Source of the DNA: Rhodospirillales bacterium
Lineage (GTDB): Bacteria; Pseudomonadota; Alphaproteobacteria; Rhodospirillales; WMHbin7
Assembly: GCA_016215555.1 (NCBI GenBank)
Contig: JACRJC010000040.1
Location: forward strand, 23,939 to 87,938
Reading direction: 5' to 3'
DNA length: 64,000 bases
In this document: piece after piece, positions 1 to 8,700 of the stretch
Numbering within the stretch: the first letter of the stretch is position 1
Layout: each line of letters begins with the position of its first letter
Position numbers and translations under genes: made by a program
Notes under the pieces: generated by a model
What the model was told of the DNA's origin: nothing
The model's database searches: none
The model's input: only the letters and a program-made list of their open reading frames with translations

Positions 1-1475
1 GTGGCGTCGATCAATTCCCAGGCCGTCATTTCAAAGCCGGGATGTTGCGCCCCCAGCCGTTGGGCCAGGGCGCGGATGACGTCGTGATTGTTGCGCGCCT
101 CGCCGATGGGGGCGATGACGGCCTTGACGACCTGCAAGAAGCTGGTGCCGTAGGAGCTGTAGAAATCGTCATGCTCCAGGAAGGTGGTGGCCGGCAGGAC
201 GATGTCGGCCATCATCGCCGTCTCGCTCATGCGCTGCTCGTGCACGCAGACGAACAGATCGGGGCGATGGAAGCCTTCCCGCACTTTCTTGTATTCGGGC
301 GCCACCACCATCGGATTGGTGTTCTGGATCAGCAGGGCATGGACCTCTGGGCCGCCGCCGATATCGCTCTTGTCGCCGGTCAGGATGGGGCCGATGCGGC
401 TCATATCCAGCGTGCGCAAGCCGGGCTTGGCGGCGTCCGAGCCGTTCAACAGATGGGTTTTCAGGCCTTTGAAACAGTCGCTGCTGTTCATAAGCGCGCC
501 GCCGCCCTCTTCCTTCCAGGCTCCGGTCACGGCGGGCAGGCAGGAAACCGCATGCGCCGCCACGGCGCCGTTGCGCTGGCGGGTGAAGCCGAAGCCGATG
601 CGCAGATAGCTTTTTCTGGTCGAGCCGTACAGGCGGGCGAAGGCGACGATCTCGTCTTCGGACAGGCCGGTGATCTTCGAGGCCCAGGCCGGAGTCTTGC
701 TTTGCAGATGGGCTTCGACGTCGGGTCCGAAATCGGTGAAGTTGGACAGGTAATCGCGGTCGGCGAGACCCTCCTTCAACAGCACATGAAGAACCGCCGT
801 CGCCAGGGCGTCGTCGGTGCCGGGCTTCAGCATCAGATGCATGTCGGCCTTTTCGGCGGTGGCGTTGCGGTAGGGATCGACCACCACCAGCTTGGTTCCG
901 CGCTTGCGCTTGGCCTCGGTAATCAGGGTCATGACCTGGATCTGGGTGGCGACGACATTGGTGCCCCAGACCACGATCAGATCGGCTGCGGGCATCTCGC
1001 GCATGTCGGCGCCCCATTTGGCGCCGACGCCGGCCAGCCATCCCGCGCCGCCGACGCTGGAACAGATGGTGTAATGCTGATTCGAATAGCCCATGACGTT
1101 GCGCAGACGCTCGATCGAATTGCGCATGACCAGGCCCATGGTGCCGGCATATTGATAGGGCCAGATGGCTTCCGGGCCATGATTGCGGGCGATGGCCTTG
1201 AAATTCTCGGCCACTTCGTCCAGCGCCTCGTCCCAGGAAATGGCGGCGAACTTGCCTTCGCCCCTGGGGCCGACGCGCTTCAAGGGCACGGTCAGGCGGC
1301 CTTCGTGATGAACCCGTTCGGCATAGCGGGCGACCTTGGCGCAGATCACGCCTTGCGTATGCGGATGTTCCTTGGCGCCGTGCAGGCGGCCGATGCGGCC
1401 ATCTGGCAACAGTTCGACATCCAGCGCGCAGGCGCTGGGACAGTCCTGGGGACAGACCGAGGGGCGGGTGGTCAT
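1..1475 (-). CDS. Molybdopterin oxidoreductase, N-terminal part (cut by window edge)
   Basis: The reading frame opens with ATG at 1475 and stays open to the left edge, giving 491 residues without a stop. It has the [4Fe-4S] cysteine pattern of the DMSO-reductase/formate-dehydrogenase superfamily: C8, C12, C16 and C45 (CPQDCPSAC, then GVICAK). Further along come stretches typical of the Mo-bisMGD domains, such as VVWGTNVVATQ, LVVVDPYRN, and QNTNPMVVAPE followed by DIVLPATTFLE. It is therefore a periplasmic or cytoplasmic oxidoreductase carrying a molybdenum (or tungsten) bis-pterin cofactor. The substrate cannot be told from this part, and I did not assign the metal-ligand residue. No Tat signal is visible. 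It diverges from the FAD oxidoreductase at 1560. The mobB gene at 56068 would serve the cofactor of such enzymes. Confidence 0.85.
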   Translation of the reverse strand, partial: MTTRPSVCPQDCPSACALDVELLPDGRIGRLHGAKEHPHTQGVICAKVARYAERVHHEGRLTVPLKRVGPRGEGKFAAISWDEALDEVAENFKAIARNHGPEAIWPYQYAGTMGLVMRNSIERLRNVMGYSNQHYTICSSVGGAGWLAGVGAKWGADMREMPAADLIVVWGTNVVATQIQVMTLITEAKRKRGTKLVVVDPYRNATAEKADMHLMLKPGTDDALATAVLHVLLKEGLADRDYLSNFTDFGPDVEAHLQSKTPAWASKITGLSEDEIVAFARLYGSTRKSYLRIGFGFTRQRNGAVAAHAVSCLPAVTGAWKEEGGGALMNSSDCFKGLKTHLLNGSDAAKPGLRTLDMSRIGPILTGDKSDIGGGPEVHALLIQNTNPMVVAPEYKKVREGFHRPDLFVCVHEQRMSETAMMADIVLPATTFLEHDDFYSSYGTSFLQVVKAVIAPIGEARNNHDVIRALAQRLGAQHPGFEMTAWELIDA

Positions 1476-1559
1476 GGCAAGCTCCGTTTGAATCGGCCCT
1501 GAATCTACCCTGCCAACGCCGTCTTGACCACCCCCGGCGGTAAAGACCACAATCGTGTC

Positions 1560-2648
1560 ATGGAAAAACAAGATGCCGTCGTCATCGGAGCCGGCGTGGT
1601 CGGCCTGGCCATCGCCAGGGCCTTGGCCGACCAAGGGCGCGAAGTGCTGATTCTGGAGGCCGAAGGCGCCATCGGCACCGGCGTCAGCGCCCGCAACAGC
1701 GAAGTCATCCATGCCGGCCTGTATTACCCCAAGGACAGTCTGAAGGCCCGCTTCTGCGTCGAAGGGCGGCGCTTGCTCTATGACTTTTGTCAAGATCGCG
1801 CCATCGCCCATCAGCGGTTGGGCAAGCTGCTGGTGGCGGTCAGCGAGGGGGAACTGCCCTTGCTGGCGAAGGTGAAGGCGGCTGCCTTGGCCAACGGCGT
1901 TGACGATCTGGAAGAAATACCGGCGGACCGGGCAAAGGCGATGGAGCCGGAACTGTCCTGCCTGGCCGCGCTTCATTCGCCATCGACGGGCATCGTCGAC
2001 AGTCATGGGCTGATGCTGTCCCTGCTGGCCGATGCCGAGGCCAAGGGGGCGATCCTGGTCTTGAAATCGCCGCTGCTGGGTGGCCGGGTGACGCAGAACG
2101 GCGTTCGCCTGCAAGTGGGCGGGGCCGAGCCGATGGAGATCGAAGCTGATCTGGCCGTCAATTCGGCGGGACTGGGGGCGTGGTCGGTGGCCAGGGGGAT
2201 TGCCGGCATCATTGCGGCAAGCATTCCGCCTTGCCATTTCGCCAAGGGCAATTATTTCAGCCTGACCGGCAGGACGCCTTTCCAGCGTCTGGTCTATCCG
2301 CTGCCGGGCCATGCCGGGCTGGGCGTGCATTTCACCCGCGATCTGGCCGGGCGGGCCCGTTTCGGTCCCGATGTCGAATGGGTGGATGCCCTCGATTACA
2401 AGGTCGATCCCAGACGCGGCGATTCCTTCTATGCCGCCATTCGCAGCTATTGGGCGGGCCTGAAAGACGGCGCGCTGGAACCCGGCTATGCCGGCATCCG
2501 CCCCAAAGTGCAAGGGCCCCATGATCCAGCGCAGGATTTCATCATCACCCGGATGGCGCCGGGATTCATCTCGCTGTTCGGCATCGAATCGCCGGGCCTG
2601 ACTTCCTGCTTGGCAATCGGGAATTACGTTGCCAGGATGGCGGCATGA
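1560..2648 (+). CDS. FAD-dependent oxidoreductase, L-2-hydroxyglutarate oxidase-like
   Basis: The protein has 362 residues. Its N-terminus has a Rossmann FAD-binding fold, with the GAGVVG motif at residues 10-15. Next comes the conserved region of the L-2-hydroxyglutarate dehydrogenase (LhgO/L2HGDH) group, [15 protein letters not shown] followed by KARFC, and a C-terminal segment containing GIRPK and [10 protein letters not shown]. Family members oxidise an alpha-hydroxy acid and pass the electrons to oxygen or quinone. The exact substrate is inferred and could be another small hydroxy acid. An in-frame upstream start at 1524 exists, but ATG 1560 places the FAD motif at the usual distance from the N-terminus. 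The stop overlaps the next start (ATGA at 2645), so translation is probably coupled to the glycosyltransferase. Confidence 0.85.
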   Translation: MEKQDAVVIGAGVVGLAIARALADQGREVLILEAEGAIGTGVSARNSEVIHAGLYYPKDSLKARFCVEGRRLLYDFCQDRAIAHQRLGKLLVAVSEGELPLLAKVKAAALANGVDDLEEIPADRAKAMEPELSCLAALHSPSTGIVDSHGLMLSLLADAEAKGAILVLKSPLLGGRVTQNGVRLQVGGAEPMEIEADLAVNSAGLGAWSVARGIAGIIAASIPPCHFAKGNYFSLTGRTPFQRLVYPLPGHAGLGVHFTRDLAGRARFGPDVEWVDALDYKVDPRRGDSFYAAIRSYWAGLKDGALEPGYAGIRPKVQGPHDPAQDFIITRMAPGFISLFGIESPGLTSCLAIGNYVARMAA

Positions 2649-3751
2649 AAATCTGCTTCATGGATACCATCGATTGGGACTATACGGTCGAAACGCCCTA
2701 TCAACGCCCGATGGGCGGGTCGCAATCGGGACTTTGCTATCTGGCGGCGGAGCTGGCCAAACGGGGCCATCTTGTCAGCTTCGCCAATAAGACGACGACC
2801 CCCGGCACCTATCTGGGCGTCGATTGCCTGGGCCCGCAAAACGGTTTCGCCATCGACTTCTTGAAAGGCCAGGACGCCGTCGTCGTCCTCAATACCTGCA
2901 TCGGCGAATCCTTGCGAAAAAGCCTGGGCGGCGAAGGGCCGAAGCTGATTCTTTGGAACCAGCACGCCGCCGACCAGAAGGTGATGTCCTTTCTTGGCCA
3001 GCCGGCCGAGCGCGGATCCTGGGACGCCTTCGCGCTCATCAGCGACTGGCAGGCCAACGAGTTCATCCAAAATTTCGGACTGGACAAATCTTGCGTCGGC
3101 ATTCTGCGCAACGCCATTTCGCCGATGTTCGAGAATCTGGCCTTGCCCAAGCCGTGGTTCGCGAACGGCCAGGCGCCGGTCTTCGCTTATACCAGTACGC
3201 CCTTCAGGGGGCTTGACGTTCTGCTGACGGCCTGGCCGACGATCCGCAAGCTGGCGCCGGGTTCCTGCCTGAAAATCTATTCCAGCATGAAGGTCTACAA
3301 CGCCAGTGAAGAGGCGCATGAAATCTTGTATGCGTTGGCCCGCGATCTGAAGGGCGTCGAGATGGTGGGATCGGTTCCGCAGCCGGATCTTGCCAAGGCC
3401 CTGGCCCGGGCCTCGATCCTGGCCTATCCCAACACTTTCGCCGAAACCTCGTGCATCGCCGTCATGGAAGCCATGGCTGCCGGTTGTCTGGTTGTGACCT
3501 CGGATCTAGGCGCCTTGCCCGAGACGCTGGCGGGTTTCGGCATTCTGCTGAAGCCGCTTTCAGGCACGATGGATTTCGCCCATGCCTATGCCGAGGCCAT
3601 GCGCCAGGTGCTGGAAGGCGTGAAAAAGGATCCCAAGGGCCTGTCCGAGCATTTGAAGCGTCAAGTCGAATTCGCCCGCAGTGAATATTCGTGGAGTTTT
3701 CGGGCCAAGGAATGGGAAGTCTGGCTAAGGCAAGTTACCGGGAAGAATTAG
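2645..3751 (+). CDS. Glycosyltransferase, GT4-like (GT-B fold)
   Basis: The 368-residue protein resembles retaining GT4 glycosyltransferases. An N-terminal nucleotide-fold domain contains a glycine-rich acceptor-side loop (PMGGSQSGL). The C-terminal domain holds the E-x7-E motif, [16 protein letters not shown] near residues 266-276, which contacts the nucleotide-sugar donor. No signal peptide or membrane helix is seen, so it should act in the cytoplasm. Donor and acceptor are unknown. The start overlaps the stop of the FAD oxidoreductase. The 3' end overlaps by 17 bases the convergent TPR/OGT-type gene, a second glycosyltransferase, which suggests a glycan or glycoprotein theme at this locus. 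Confidence 0.85.
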   Translation: MKICFMDTIDWDYTVETPYQRPMGGSQSGLCYLAAELAKRGHLVSFANKTTTPGTYLGVDCLGPQNGFAIDFLKGQDAVVVLNTCIGESLRKSLGGEGPKLILWNQHAADQKVMSFLGQPAERGSWDAFALISDWQANEFIQNFGLDKSCVGILRNAISPMFENLALPKPWFANGQAPVFAYTSTPFRGLDVLLTAWPTIRKLAPGSCLKIYSSMKVYNASEEAHEILYALARDLKGVEMVGSVPQPDLAKALARASILAYPNTFAETSCIAVMEAMAAGCLVVTSDLGALPETLAGFGILLKPLSGTMDFAHAYAEAMRQVLEGVKKDPKGLSEHLKRQVEFARSEYSWSFRAKEWEVWLRQVTGKN

Positions 3752-5534
3752 GGCTGGCACACCAGTCCCGCCATAGGCCGCGCAAAAGCCCTTCCAAATT
3801 TCGCGTGAAATTCCGGTGGTCGAGCAGCGGCGAGGCCTGCAAGCGGCCACGAAGTCCGGCGCGCAATTCTGAAAGCCGTTTCTTGTCTTTGGCCAGGGCC
3901 AGCGCTATTTGCGCATAATCGTCTTCATCCTCGGCCACCAACTCGCTCAATCCGGCGCTGCACAGAAAGCTGGTCGAATGGCGGCCGGGGAAGCTGGCGC
4001 CGCTCTTGGTGATGACCGGCACTCCCATCCACAAGGCTTCCAGCGTGGTGACGCCGCCCGAATAGGGAAAGGGATCGAGCGCGATGTCGATGTCGCCATA
4101 GGCGGCCAGCAATTCCACCTGCGGCAGGGGTGGCAGGAAATCGATGCGCGCTGTGTCGGCGCCGGCGTCCTGGAAGCGTTGGCGGTAGATGCCGATCCGC
4201 TCGTCGGAGGTGAAATAGGCGGCCCGCAAGGCCAGGCGCGAACCGGAAACGCCATCAAGAATGCGTTGCCACAGGCGGATGGCGCCTTGGGATATCTTGG
4301 CAGGATTGTTGAAACAGCCGAAAGTGACATGTCCCCTGGCCAGAGACGGCGGCGGGCTTTGCAGGGGGGCGGATTCGGGCGGCGCGTAGCACAGCCAGGA
4401 ATCGGGAAGCCGGACCACGCGTTCGGTATAGAAGGCCTCTTCCTGGGGCGGAATATGAAAGCGGTCGGCGATGATGGCATCCATGGCCTGCAGGCCGGTC
4501 GAACCGACATAGCCGCACCAGGTCACCTGCAGCGGCGCCGGCTTCTGGGCGAACAGGGTCAGGCGGTTGTCGGCGGTATGGCCGGCCAGATCGATCAGAA
4601 TATCGATGCCGTCGCTGCGGATGCGCTGGGCCAGGGCCTTGTCGTCAAGCCGCTTGGCCGCCACCCAATAGGGGACCGACTGTTTCAGGCGCAGCGTCAG
4701 ATCGTCTTCCTGGTCGCTTAAGGAATAGGCGCTGATTCGAAAGGCGTCCTTGTCGTGATGGGAAAAGACGCCCGACATGAAATAGCCCACCGGATGACGC
4801 CTGAAATCGGGCGACACATAGCCGATGCGCAAGGGCCGCTCGGGATCGCGCCGATTGGCATGCGGCCTTATGTATTTGCGCAAGGAAGCGCCGATCTGTT
4901 TCTCGAAATCCTGACAGAGCGCGAACAGGTTGGCAGCCGTGGCGCCCTCGGCATATTGCGAGGATAAAAGATAATTGTTCCAGCATCCGGCATTCGACGG
5001 ATCAAGGTCGAGGGCTTGGCCATAGGCCTTCGCCGCCTCGTCGTGCAGGCCCAGATCGGCCAGGGCATTGCCGAGATTGATGAAGGCCCAGACGAAGGCC
5101 GGGTCCAGCCGGCAGGCCTGGCGGTAGGCGGCGACGGCCTGGGCTGTCGCCCCGGTCCCGGCCAGCGCCTTGCCCAGATTGTAGTGAAGCTGCGGATTTC
5201 CGGCATCCAGCAGGGTCGCTCGTTTCAGCAAGGCCACGGCCTCGCCGCTTTGCCCGCGTCGGGCAAGATGGGTACCGTAAGCGCCAGCCGCCGCCGCCGA
5301 TTGCGGATCGAGCCCGACGGCGCGTTGGAACAGTTGAAGGGCGGCCTCGGCCTCGCCCATTTCCTCGGCCGCCTTGGCCAAGTCCAGAACCGCGCCCGGG
5401 ATGGCGCCGAATTGCCGCAGAAGCTGGGAAAACATCGTCTCGGCCTGGCGGACCCGTCCGGCGGCATGATGGCGGCGCGCCGCCGTCAATTCCTTGACGA
5501 AGTCGATCTGCGCAATTTGATGTGGTTTTGCCAT
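3735..5534 (-). CDS. TPR-repeat O-GlcNAc-transferase-like glycosyltransferase (GT41/SPINDLY type)
   Basis: The protein has 599 residues. Residues 1 to about 190 are tetratricopeptide repeats, with typical pairs such as HYNLGKALAGTG and FINLGNALADLG. From about 235 it matches the catalytic region of OGT/SPINDLY proteins: RIGYVSPDFRRHPVGYF with the conserved His at 247, then DILIDLAGHTADNRL, TWCGYVGSTG and the donor-site segment LDPFPYSGGVTTLEALWMG. Family members transfer a sugar to Ser/Thr of proteins, and bacterial relatives are often linked to flagellin or adhesin glycosylation. Whether that is the target here is inference. No membrane segments are seen. The gene is convergent with the GT4 gene and overlaps its 3' end. 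Confidence 0.92.
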   Translation of the reverse strand: MAKPHQIAQIDFVKELTAARRHHAAGRVRQAETMFSQLLRQFGAIPGAVLDLAKAAEEMGEAEAALQLFQRAVGLDPQSAAAAGAYGTHLARRGQSGEAVALLKRATLLDAGNPQLHYNLGKALAGTGATAQAVAAYRQACRLDPAFVWAFINLGNALADLGLHDEAAKAYGQALDLDPSNAGCWNNYLLSSQYAEGATAANLFALCQDFEKQIGASLRKYIRPHANRRDPERPLRIGYVSPDFRRHPVGYFMSGVFSHHDKDAFRISAYSLSDQEDDLTLRLKQSVPYWVAAKRLDDKALAQRIRSDGIDILIDLAGHTADNRLTLFAQKPAPLQVTWCGYVGSTGLQAMDAIIADRFHIPPQEEAFYTERVVRLPDSWLCYAPPESAPLQSPPPSLARGHVTFGCFNNPAKISQGAIRLWQRILDGVSGSRLALRAAYFTSDERIGIYRQRFQDAGADTARIDFLPPLPQVELLAAYGDIDIALDPFPYSGGVTTLEALWMGVPVITKSGASFPGRHSTSFLCSAGLSELVAEDEDDYAQIALALAKDKKRLSELRAGLRGRLQASPLLDHRNFTRNLEGLLRGLWRDWCASPNSSR

Positions 5535-5632
5535 CGTTTGCTTGCTTTATGCTTGCTCCGGAGTGACCCTAGTCACAGGCCCTGCAAGTAAAATGCCCTA
5601 GGATGGCCTTCAGAGTAAATCGGGAAAATGCC

Positions 5633-6160
5633 ATGTTCCGCCTGTTAGCCAATTTGGGAATTCGAATTCGCCGCAATGAAGCGGGAAGCCTAAGCGTTGA
5701 ATTCGCCCTGCTGGCGCCGGCCTTCCTGATTCTTCTGTTCGGCATCATCGAATCCGGCCTGATGCTTTTCAATTCCATCATCATGGAGGGGGCGGCCCAG
5801 GAGGCGGCAAGGCAGGTGCGCACCGGCGTGGTGCAGAGTTCCGGCGACCCGGAAACCACCTTCAAGACCCTGCTGTGCGACAATCTGTTCAGCATCGTCT
5901 CCTGCGCCAGCCTGACTTACGTGGTCGAGACCTATCCCAGTTTCACCTCTTCCAATATGACCAGCATGTTCGACGCCAACGGGAATATCCGGGCGGCGTC
6001 CTATGCCGATACCGAACCCGGCGACGTCGTCGTCGTGCGGGTGGCCATGAATTGGACCTTCATCACGCCCCTGATCAGCTACGCCTACGGGACAGACAGG
6101 ATGCAACTGATTTCGACGGTCGTTTTCAGGAACGAACCGTTCAATCCGGCGGGGATTTGA
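5633..6160 (+). CDS. TadE-like pilus assembly protein (first copy)
   Basis: About 175 residues. A short basic N-terminus is followed by the TadE signature, EAGSLSVEFALLAPAFLILL, and one hydrophobic segment around residues 20-45, as in minor pseudopilins of Flp/Tad systems. The remainder is presumably periplasmic. I chose ATG 5633 (MFRLL) over ATG 5603. The two following genes also begin with MFR, and a GGGA stretch sits about eight bases upstream, whereas 5603 has no spaced ribosome site. It lies one base before the second TadE-like gene. No tadA, tadB, tadC, cpaB or flp pilin gene is in the window. Confidence 0.8.
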   Translation: MFRLLANLGIRIRRNEAGSLSVEFALLAPAFLILLFGIIESGLMLFNSIIMEGAAQEAARQVRTGVVQSSGDPETTFKTLLCDNLFSIVSCASLTYVVETYPSFTSSNMTSMFDANGNIRAASYADTEPGDVVVVRVAMNWTFITPLISYAYGTDRMQLISTVVFRNEPFNPAGI

Positions 6161-6161
6161 C

Positions 6162-6719
6162 ATGTTCCGGGGTCTTAAAACGCGAGCCGTCAAATTCTGG
6201 AAAAGCCGGGGAACGGCGGCGGTCGAGTTCGCGCTGCTGGCGCCGCTGATGCTGGCGATCTATCTGGGCGTCATCGAATTGACCAGCCTGCTGCTGGTCG
6301 AGCGCAAGATTATCGCCGCCACGGAAACGGTCGCCGATCTAGTGTCGCAGGAAAGCGTCATCACGCCCGACGAGGTCGATGACGTCATCACGGCGGCAAG
6401 GCGCATCTTCGACCCCTACGACACGGCGCAACTGACCCTAAACATCGCCAGCATCCGCTTCAATACCGATACCGGCGCCCCTGAAATCGAATGGCAGCGC
6501 ATCACCTCCTCTTCAGACGGCGACAGCACGATCCTGACCCAGGCCGTGGATCTGGGAAAGCCGGGCGAGGGCGTGGTGATCGCCTACCTGACCTATTCGC
6601 ACACGCCGATTTTCGGCATCCTGACCGGCACGGTCTCGCTTGACGAAATCTCGTTCCTCAGGCCGCGCCTGGCACCCGTGGTCAAATGTTCGACGGCCAG
6701 CGCGACCTGTTCAAATTAG
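6162..6719 (+). CDS. TadE-like pilus assembly protein (second copy)
   Basis: The 185-residue protein starts MFRGLKTRA and carries the TadE/TadF motif GTAAVEFALLAPLMLAIYLG at residues 18-37, which doubles as its single membrane helix. The downstream part, about 140 residues with two cysteines near the C-terminus, is unassigned. It is probably exported with the neighbouring TadG-like protein. Position and sequence pattern indicate a tandem pair with the gene ending at 6160, which may have arisen by duplication and diverged strongly. It is separated from the TadG-like gene by nine bases containing an AGGAG ribosome site (6719-6723). Confidence 0.8.
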   Translation: MFRGLKTRAVKFWKSRGTAAVEFALLAPLMLAIYLGVIELTSLLLVERKIIAATETVADLVSQESVITPDEVDDVITAARRIFDPYDTAQLTLNIASIRFNTDTGAPEIEWQRITSSSDGDSTILTQAVDLGKPGEGVVIAYLTYSHTPIFGILTGTVSLDEISFLRPRLAPVVKCSTASATCSN

Positions 6720-6728
6720 GAGCCAGCC

Positions 6729-8309
6729 ATGTTTCGCCTGCAAAATCTTCTGCGCTTTCAAGAGGACCGGCGCGCCAACATGGCCATCATTCTGGCCCTG
6801 GCCATGGTGCCCCTGATTCTGGTCATCGGCGTGGCGGTCGATCTGTCGCGGGCCTATGTGGTGCGCTCGCGCATGGCCTATGCCCTGGATGCGGCGGGAC
6901 TGGCGGTCGGATCGACCCAGGGCAGCGACGCCCTGCTTCAAGACACGATGGAAAAGTTTTTCTACAAGAACTATCCCGAGACCGAAATGGGGACGACCAT
7001 GGGCCTTGGCATGACCATCGACAGCGTGAACAACAAGGTTACCCTGAGCGCCACGGTTCATCTGGACACGATATTCATGAAGATCGTCGGCATCGATTCC
7101 CTGGACGTCGCCTATTCGAACGAGATCACCCGCGAAATCAAGGGGCTCGAGGTCGTGCTGGCGCTCGACACCACCGGCTCGATGGCCTCGGGCGGCAAGA
7201 TCCAAGGGCTGCGAACGGCGTCGCACGATCTGGTCGATATCCTGTTCGGCGACCAGACGGCGCCGGAAAAGCTGAAAGTTGGTCTGGTGCCCTTCGTGAC
7301 CTCGGTGAATATCGGCGCTTCGAATCCCAGCTATGTCAAATGGGGAGTGTCGCAGTATGCGCCCTGGATCACCGGCGGCGTTACGGTCAATCAGGCCAGC
7401 TATACCGGGACAACTTGGAAAGGCTGCGTGCGCGAGCGCGAGGACGCCGTCCACACAGCGGCCTCGCCCGACGTCGCCGACGTTTACGACGGCTCGACCG
7501 GCCCCAACGGCCAGTGGGCCCCCTATTTCTGGCCGCGCGAGCCTTATTCCAAACCCGGCTCTACCAGCGGCAACTCCTATTGCTCCAACCGCTCGAACAA
7601 TGTCGGCGTGACCAACCTCAACAATGTCGGCGCCAGTTGGGACGCCATCGACGAGAATGCCTCCGACAACAGTTATGGACAAGCCGGCCCCAACAAAGCA
7701 TGCCCCCGCGCCATTTTGCCGCTGACCAACAATCGTTCGGTCATTGAAAGCGAAATCGACGCCCTGGTTCCCTGGGGCGACGACACCGGCACCATCGTTC
7801 ATGCCGGTCTGGCCTGGGCCTGGCGGGTGATCTCGCCGTCCGCACCCTTCACCGACGGCGTCGCCTATGGGACCACGGGCTGGAACAAGGCCATCATTCT
7901 GCTGACCGACGGCGACAACACTTCGATTCGCCAAAGCTCATGCAAAAGCAACAATGGCGGCCCCGATCACAGCTATACCGGTTACGGCTATACAAGCGAC
8001 GAAGGCACACTGGGCTCAAGCGCGGCCGGGAGCAGCATGTCGGCCCGGGCCTCGAAGGCGGTTGCCAACGAGAATGCCCGTCTTTTGGAGGTTTGCAACA
8101 ACATCAAGGCTCTGGAAACTGGCGGCAAGAAGGATGTCGTCATCTACACCATCGCCTTCGGCACCAATGTCAGCTCGAACGCCAAAAGCCTGCTTCAAGC
8201 CTGCGCCTCCGACACCGGCAAATATTTCGCCTCGCCCTCGTCGAGCGAATTGAAGGCCGCCTTTCAGCAGATCGCCAAGGAATTGTCGAAGCTGCGGATC
8301 AGCAAGTAG
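6729..8309 (+). CDS. TadG-like protein with von Willebrand factor A domain
   Basis: The 526-residue protein has a short cytoplasmic head, MFRLQNLLRFQEDRRANMA, one membrane helix (about 18-38), and a TadG-type DLSRAYVVRSRMAYALDAA stretch. From about residue 140 a VWA domain begins with LALDTTGSMASG, a MIDAS metal site written DTTGS instead of the usual DxSxS. It closes with AIILLTDGDN near 392 and a region of Ser/Asn/Gly-rich insertions. Family members are thought to act in the Tad pilus or as surface adhesion factors. It is the last gene of a three-gene cluster in which the rest of a Tad system is absent. Confidence 0.85.
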   Translation: MFRLQNLLRFQEDRRANMAIILALAMVPLILVIGVAVDLSRAYVVRSRMAYALDAAGLAVGSTQGSDALLQDTMEKFFYKNYPETEMGTTMGLGMTIDSVNNKVTLSATVHLDTIFMKIVGIDSLDVAYSNEITREIKGLEVVLALDTTGSMASGGKIQGLRTASHDLVDILFGDQTAPEKLKVGLVPFVTSVNIGASNPSYVKWGVSQYAPWITGGVTVNQASYTGTTWKGCVREREDAVHTAASPDVADVYDGSTGPNGQWAPYFWPREPYSKPGSTSGNSYCSNRSNNVGVTNLNNVGASWDAIDENASDNSYGQAGPNKACPRAILPLTNNRSVIESEIDALVPWGDDTGTIVHAGLAWAWRVISPSAPFTDGVAYGTTGWNKAIILLTDGDNTSIRQSSCKSNNGGPDHSYTGYGYTSDEGTLGSSAAGSSMSARASKAVANENARLLEVCNNIKALETGGKKDVVIYTIAFGTNVSSNAKSLLQACASDTGKYFASPSSSELKAAFQQIAKELSKLRISK

Positions 8310-8317
8310 TTCCGTCG

Positions 8318-8407
8318 TCAACGCAATTTGGTGACAGGGATATCCAGGGCGCTGCGGGCGGCGACGGGATAGTCGGGGGCCGGCCTTGGCTTCTTGTCCT
8401 TGCTCAT
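8318..8407 (-). CDS. Possible 29-residue protein downstream of DUF1127 gene
   Basis: ATG at 8407 opens a 29-codon frame (starting MSKDKKPRPAPDYPVAA, ending in LR) five bases after the DUF1127 stop codon on the same strand. The product is basic and proline-rich, with no membrane segment. There is no strong ribosome site, but its position suggests co-translation with the DUF1127 gene. I do not recognise a family. Its short length means chance is a serious alternative. Confidence 0.35.
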   Translation of the reverse strand: MSKDKKPRPAPDYPVAARSALDIPVTKLR

Positions 8408-8411
8408 GGCG

Positions 8412-8576
8412 CTAGGTTCTCCAAAAGGGCTTTTGAACTTCCTGCCAGACATCGGCCCGCGACAGGCCGAGATCCTTCAAGGCGCCATCGGGCAGGCTGG
8501 CCAGCCGACGCCTCTCCTCGGCGTTTCTGCGCCAGCGGGCCAACAGGGGCAAAAGACCGGCTTGGCTGAGGGTCAT
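8412..8576 (-). CDS. DUF1127 domain small protein
   Basis: A 54-residue protein read directly from the sequence. It begins MTLSQAGLLPLLARWRRNAE and continues into the DUF1127 core, LASLPDGALKDLGLSRADV, with its arginine-rich helix and conserved D-x-G-L-x-R. A strong GAGGAGG ribosome site lies just upstream of the ATG at 8576. Small DUF1127 proteins are common in Alphaproteobacteria and some have been tied to RNA turnover or nutrient responses. The role of this one is unknown. It diverges from a GcvA-like LysR gene, an arrangement that suggests control by that regulator. Confidence 0.85.
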   Translation of the reverse strand: MTLSQAGLLPLLARWRRNAEERRRLASLPDGALKDLGLSRADVWQEVQKPFWRT

Positions 8577-8617
8577 GGCAACCTCCTCGAAGAAATGCCC
8601 TTGGCGGGCGCTGAGTC

Positions 8618-8632
8618 ATAATGTAATGTTAT
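8618..8632. promoter_or_regulatory. Possible LysR-type operator in the divergent DUF1127/lysR spacer
   Basis: The spacer 8577-8700 is strikingly AT-rich against its surroundings. It contains ATAA-N7-TTAT, a small dyad of the T-N11-A type favoured by LysR regulators, between the start of the DUF1127 gene and the LysR gene. A TTGACA hexamer lies near 8673. No protein-binding assignment can be made from one site. Confidence 0.35.
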
Positions 8633-8700
8633 TCATAGTCGATCAGTTATTCCCGTACAAACGACGTTTATTGACAATTATGGATAAGGAAAAATAATCC

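Noticed and set aside
42..1502. A 486-codon rightward frame at the left edge
   Set aside because: It is the antisense shadow of the molybdopterin oxidoreductase, which has clear iron-sulfur and cofactor motifs on the minus strand. The rightward product is low-complexity and matches nothing.
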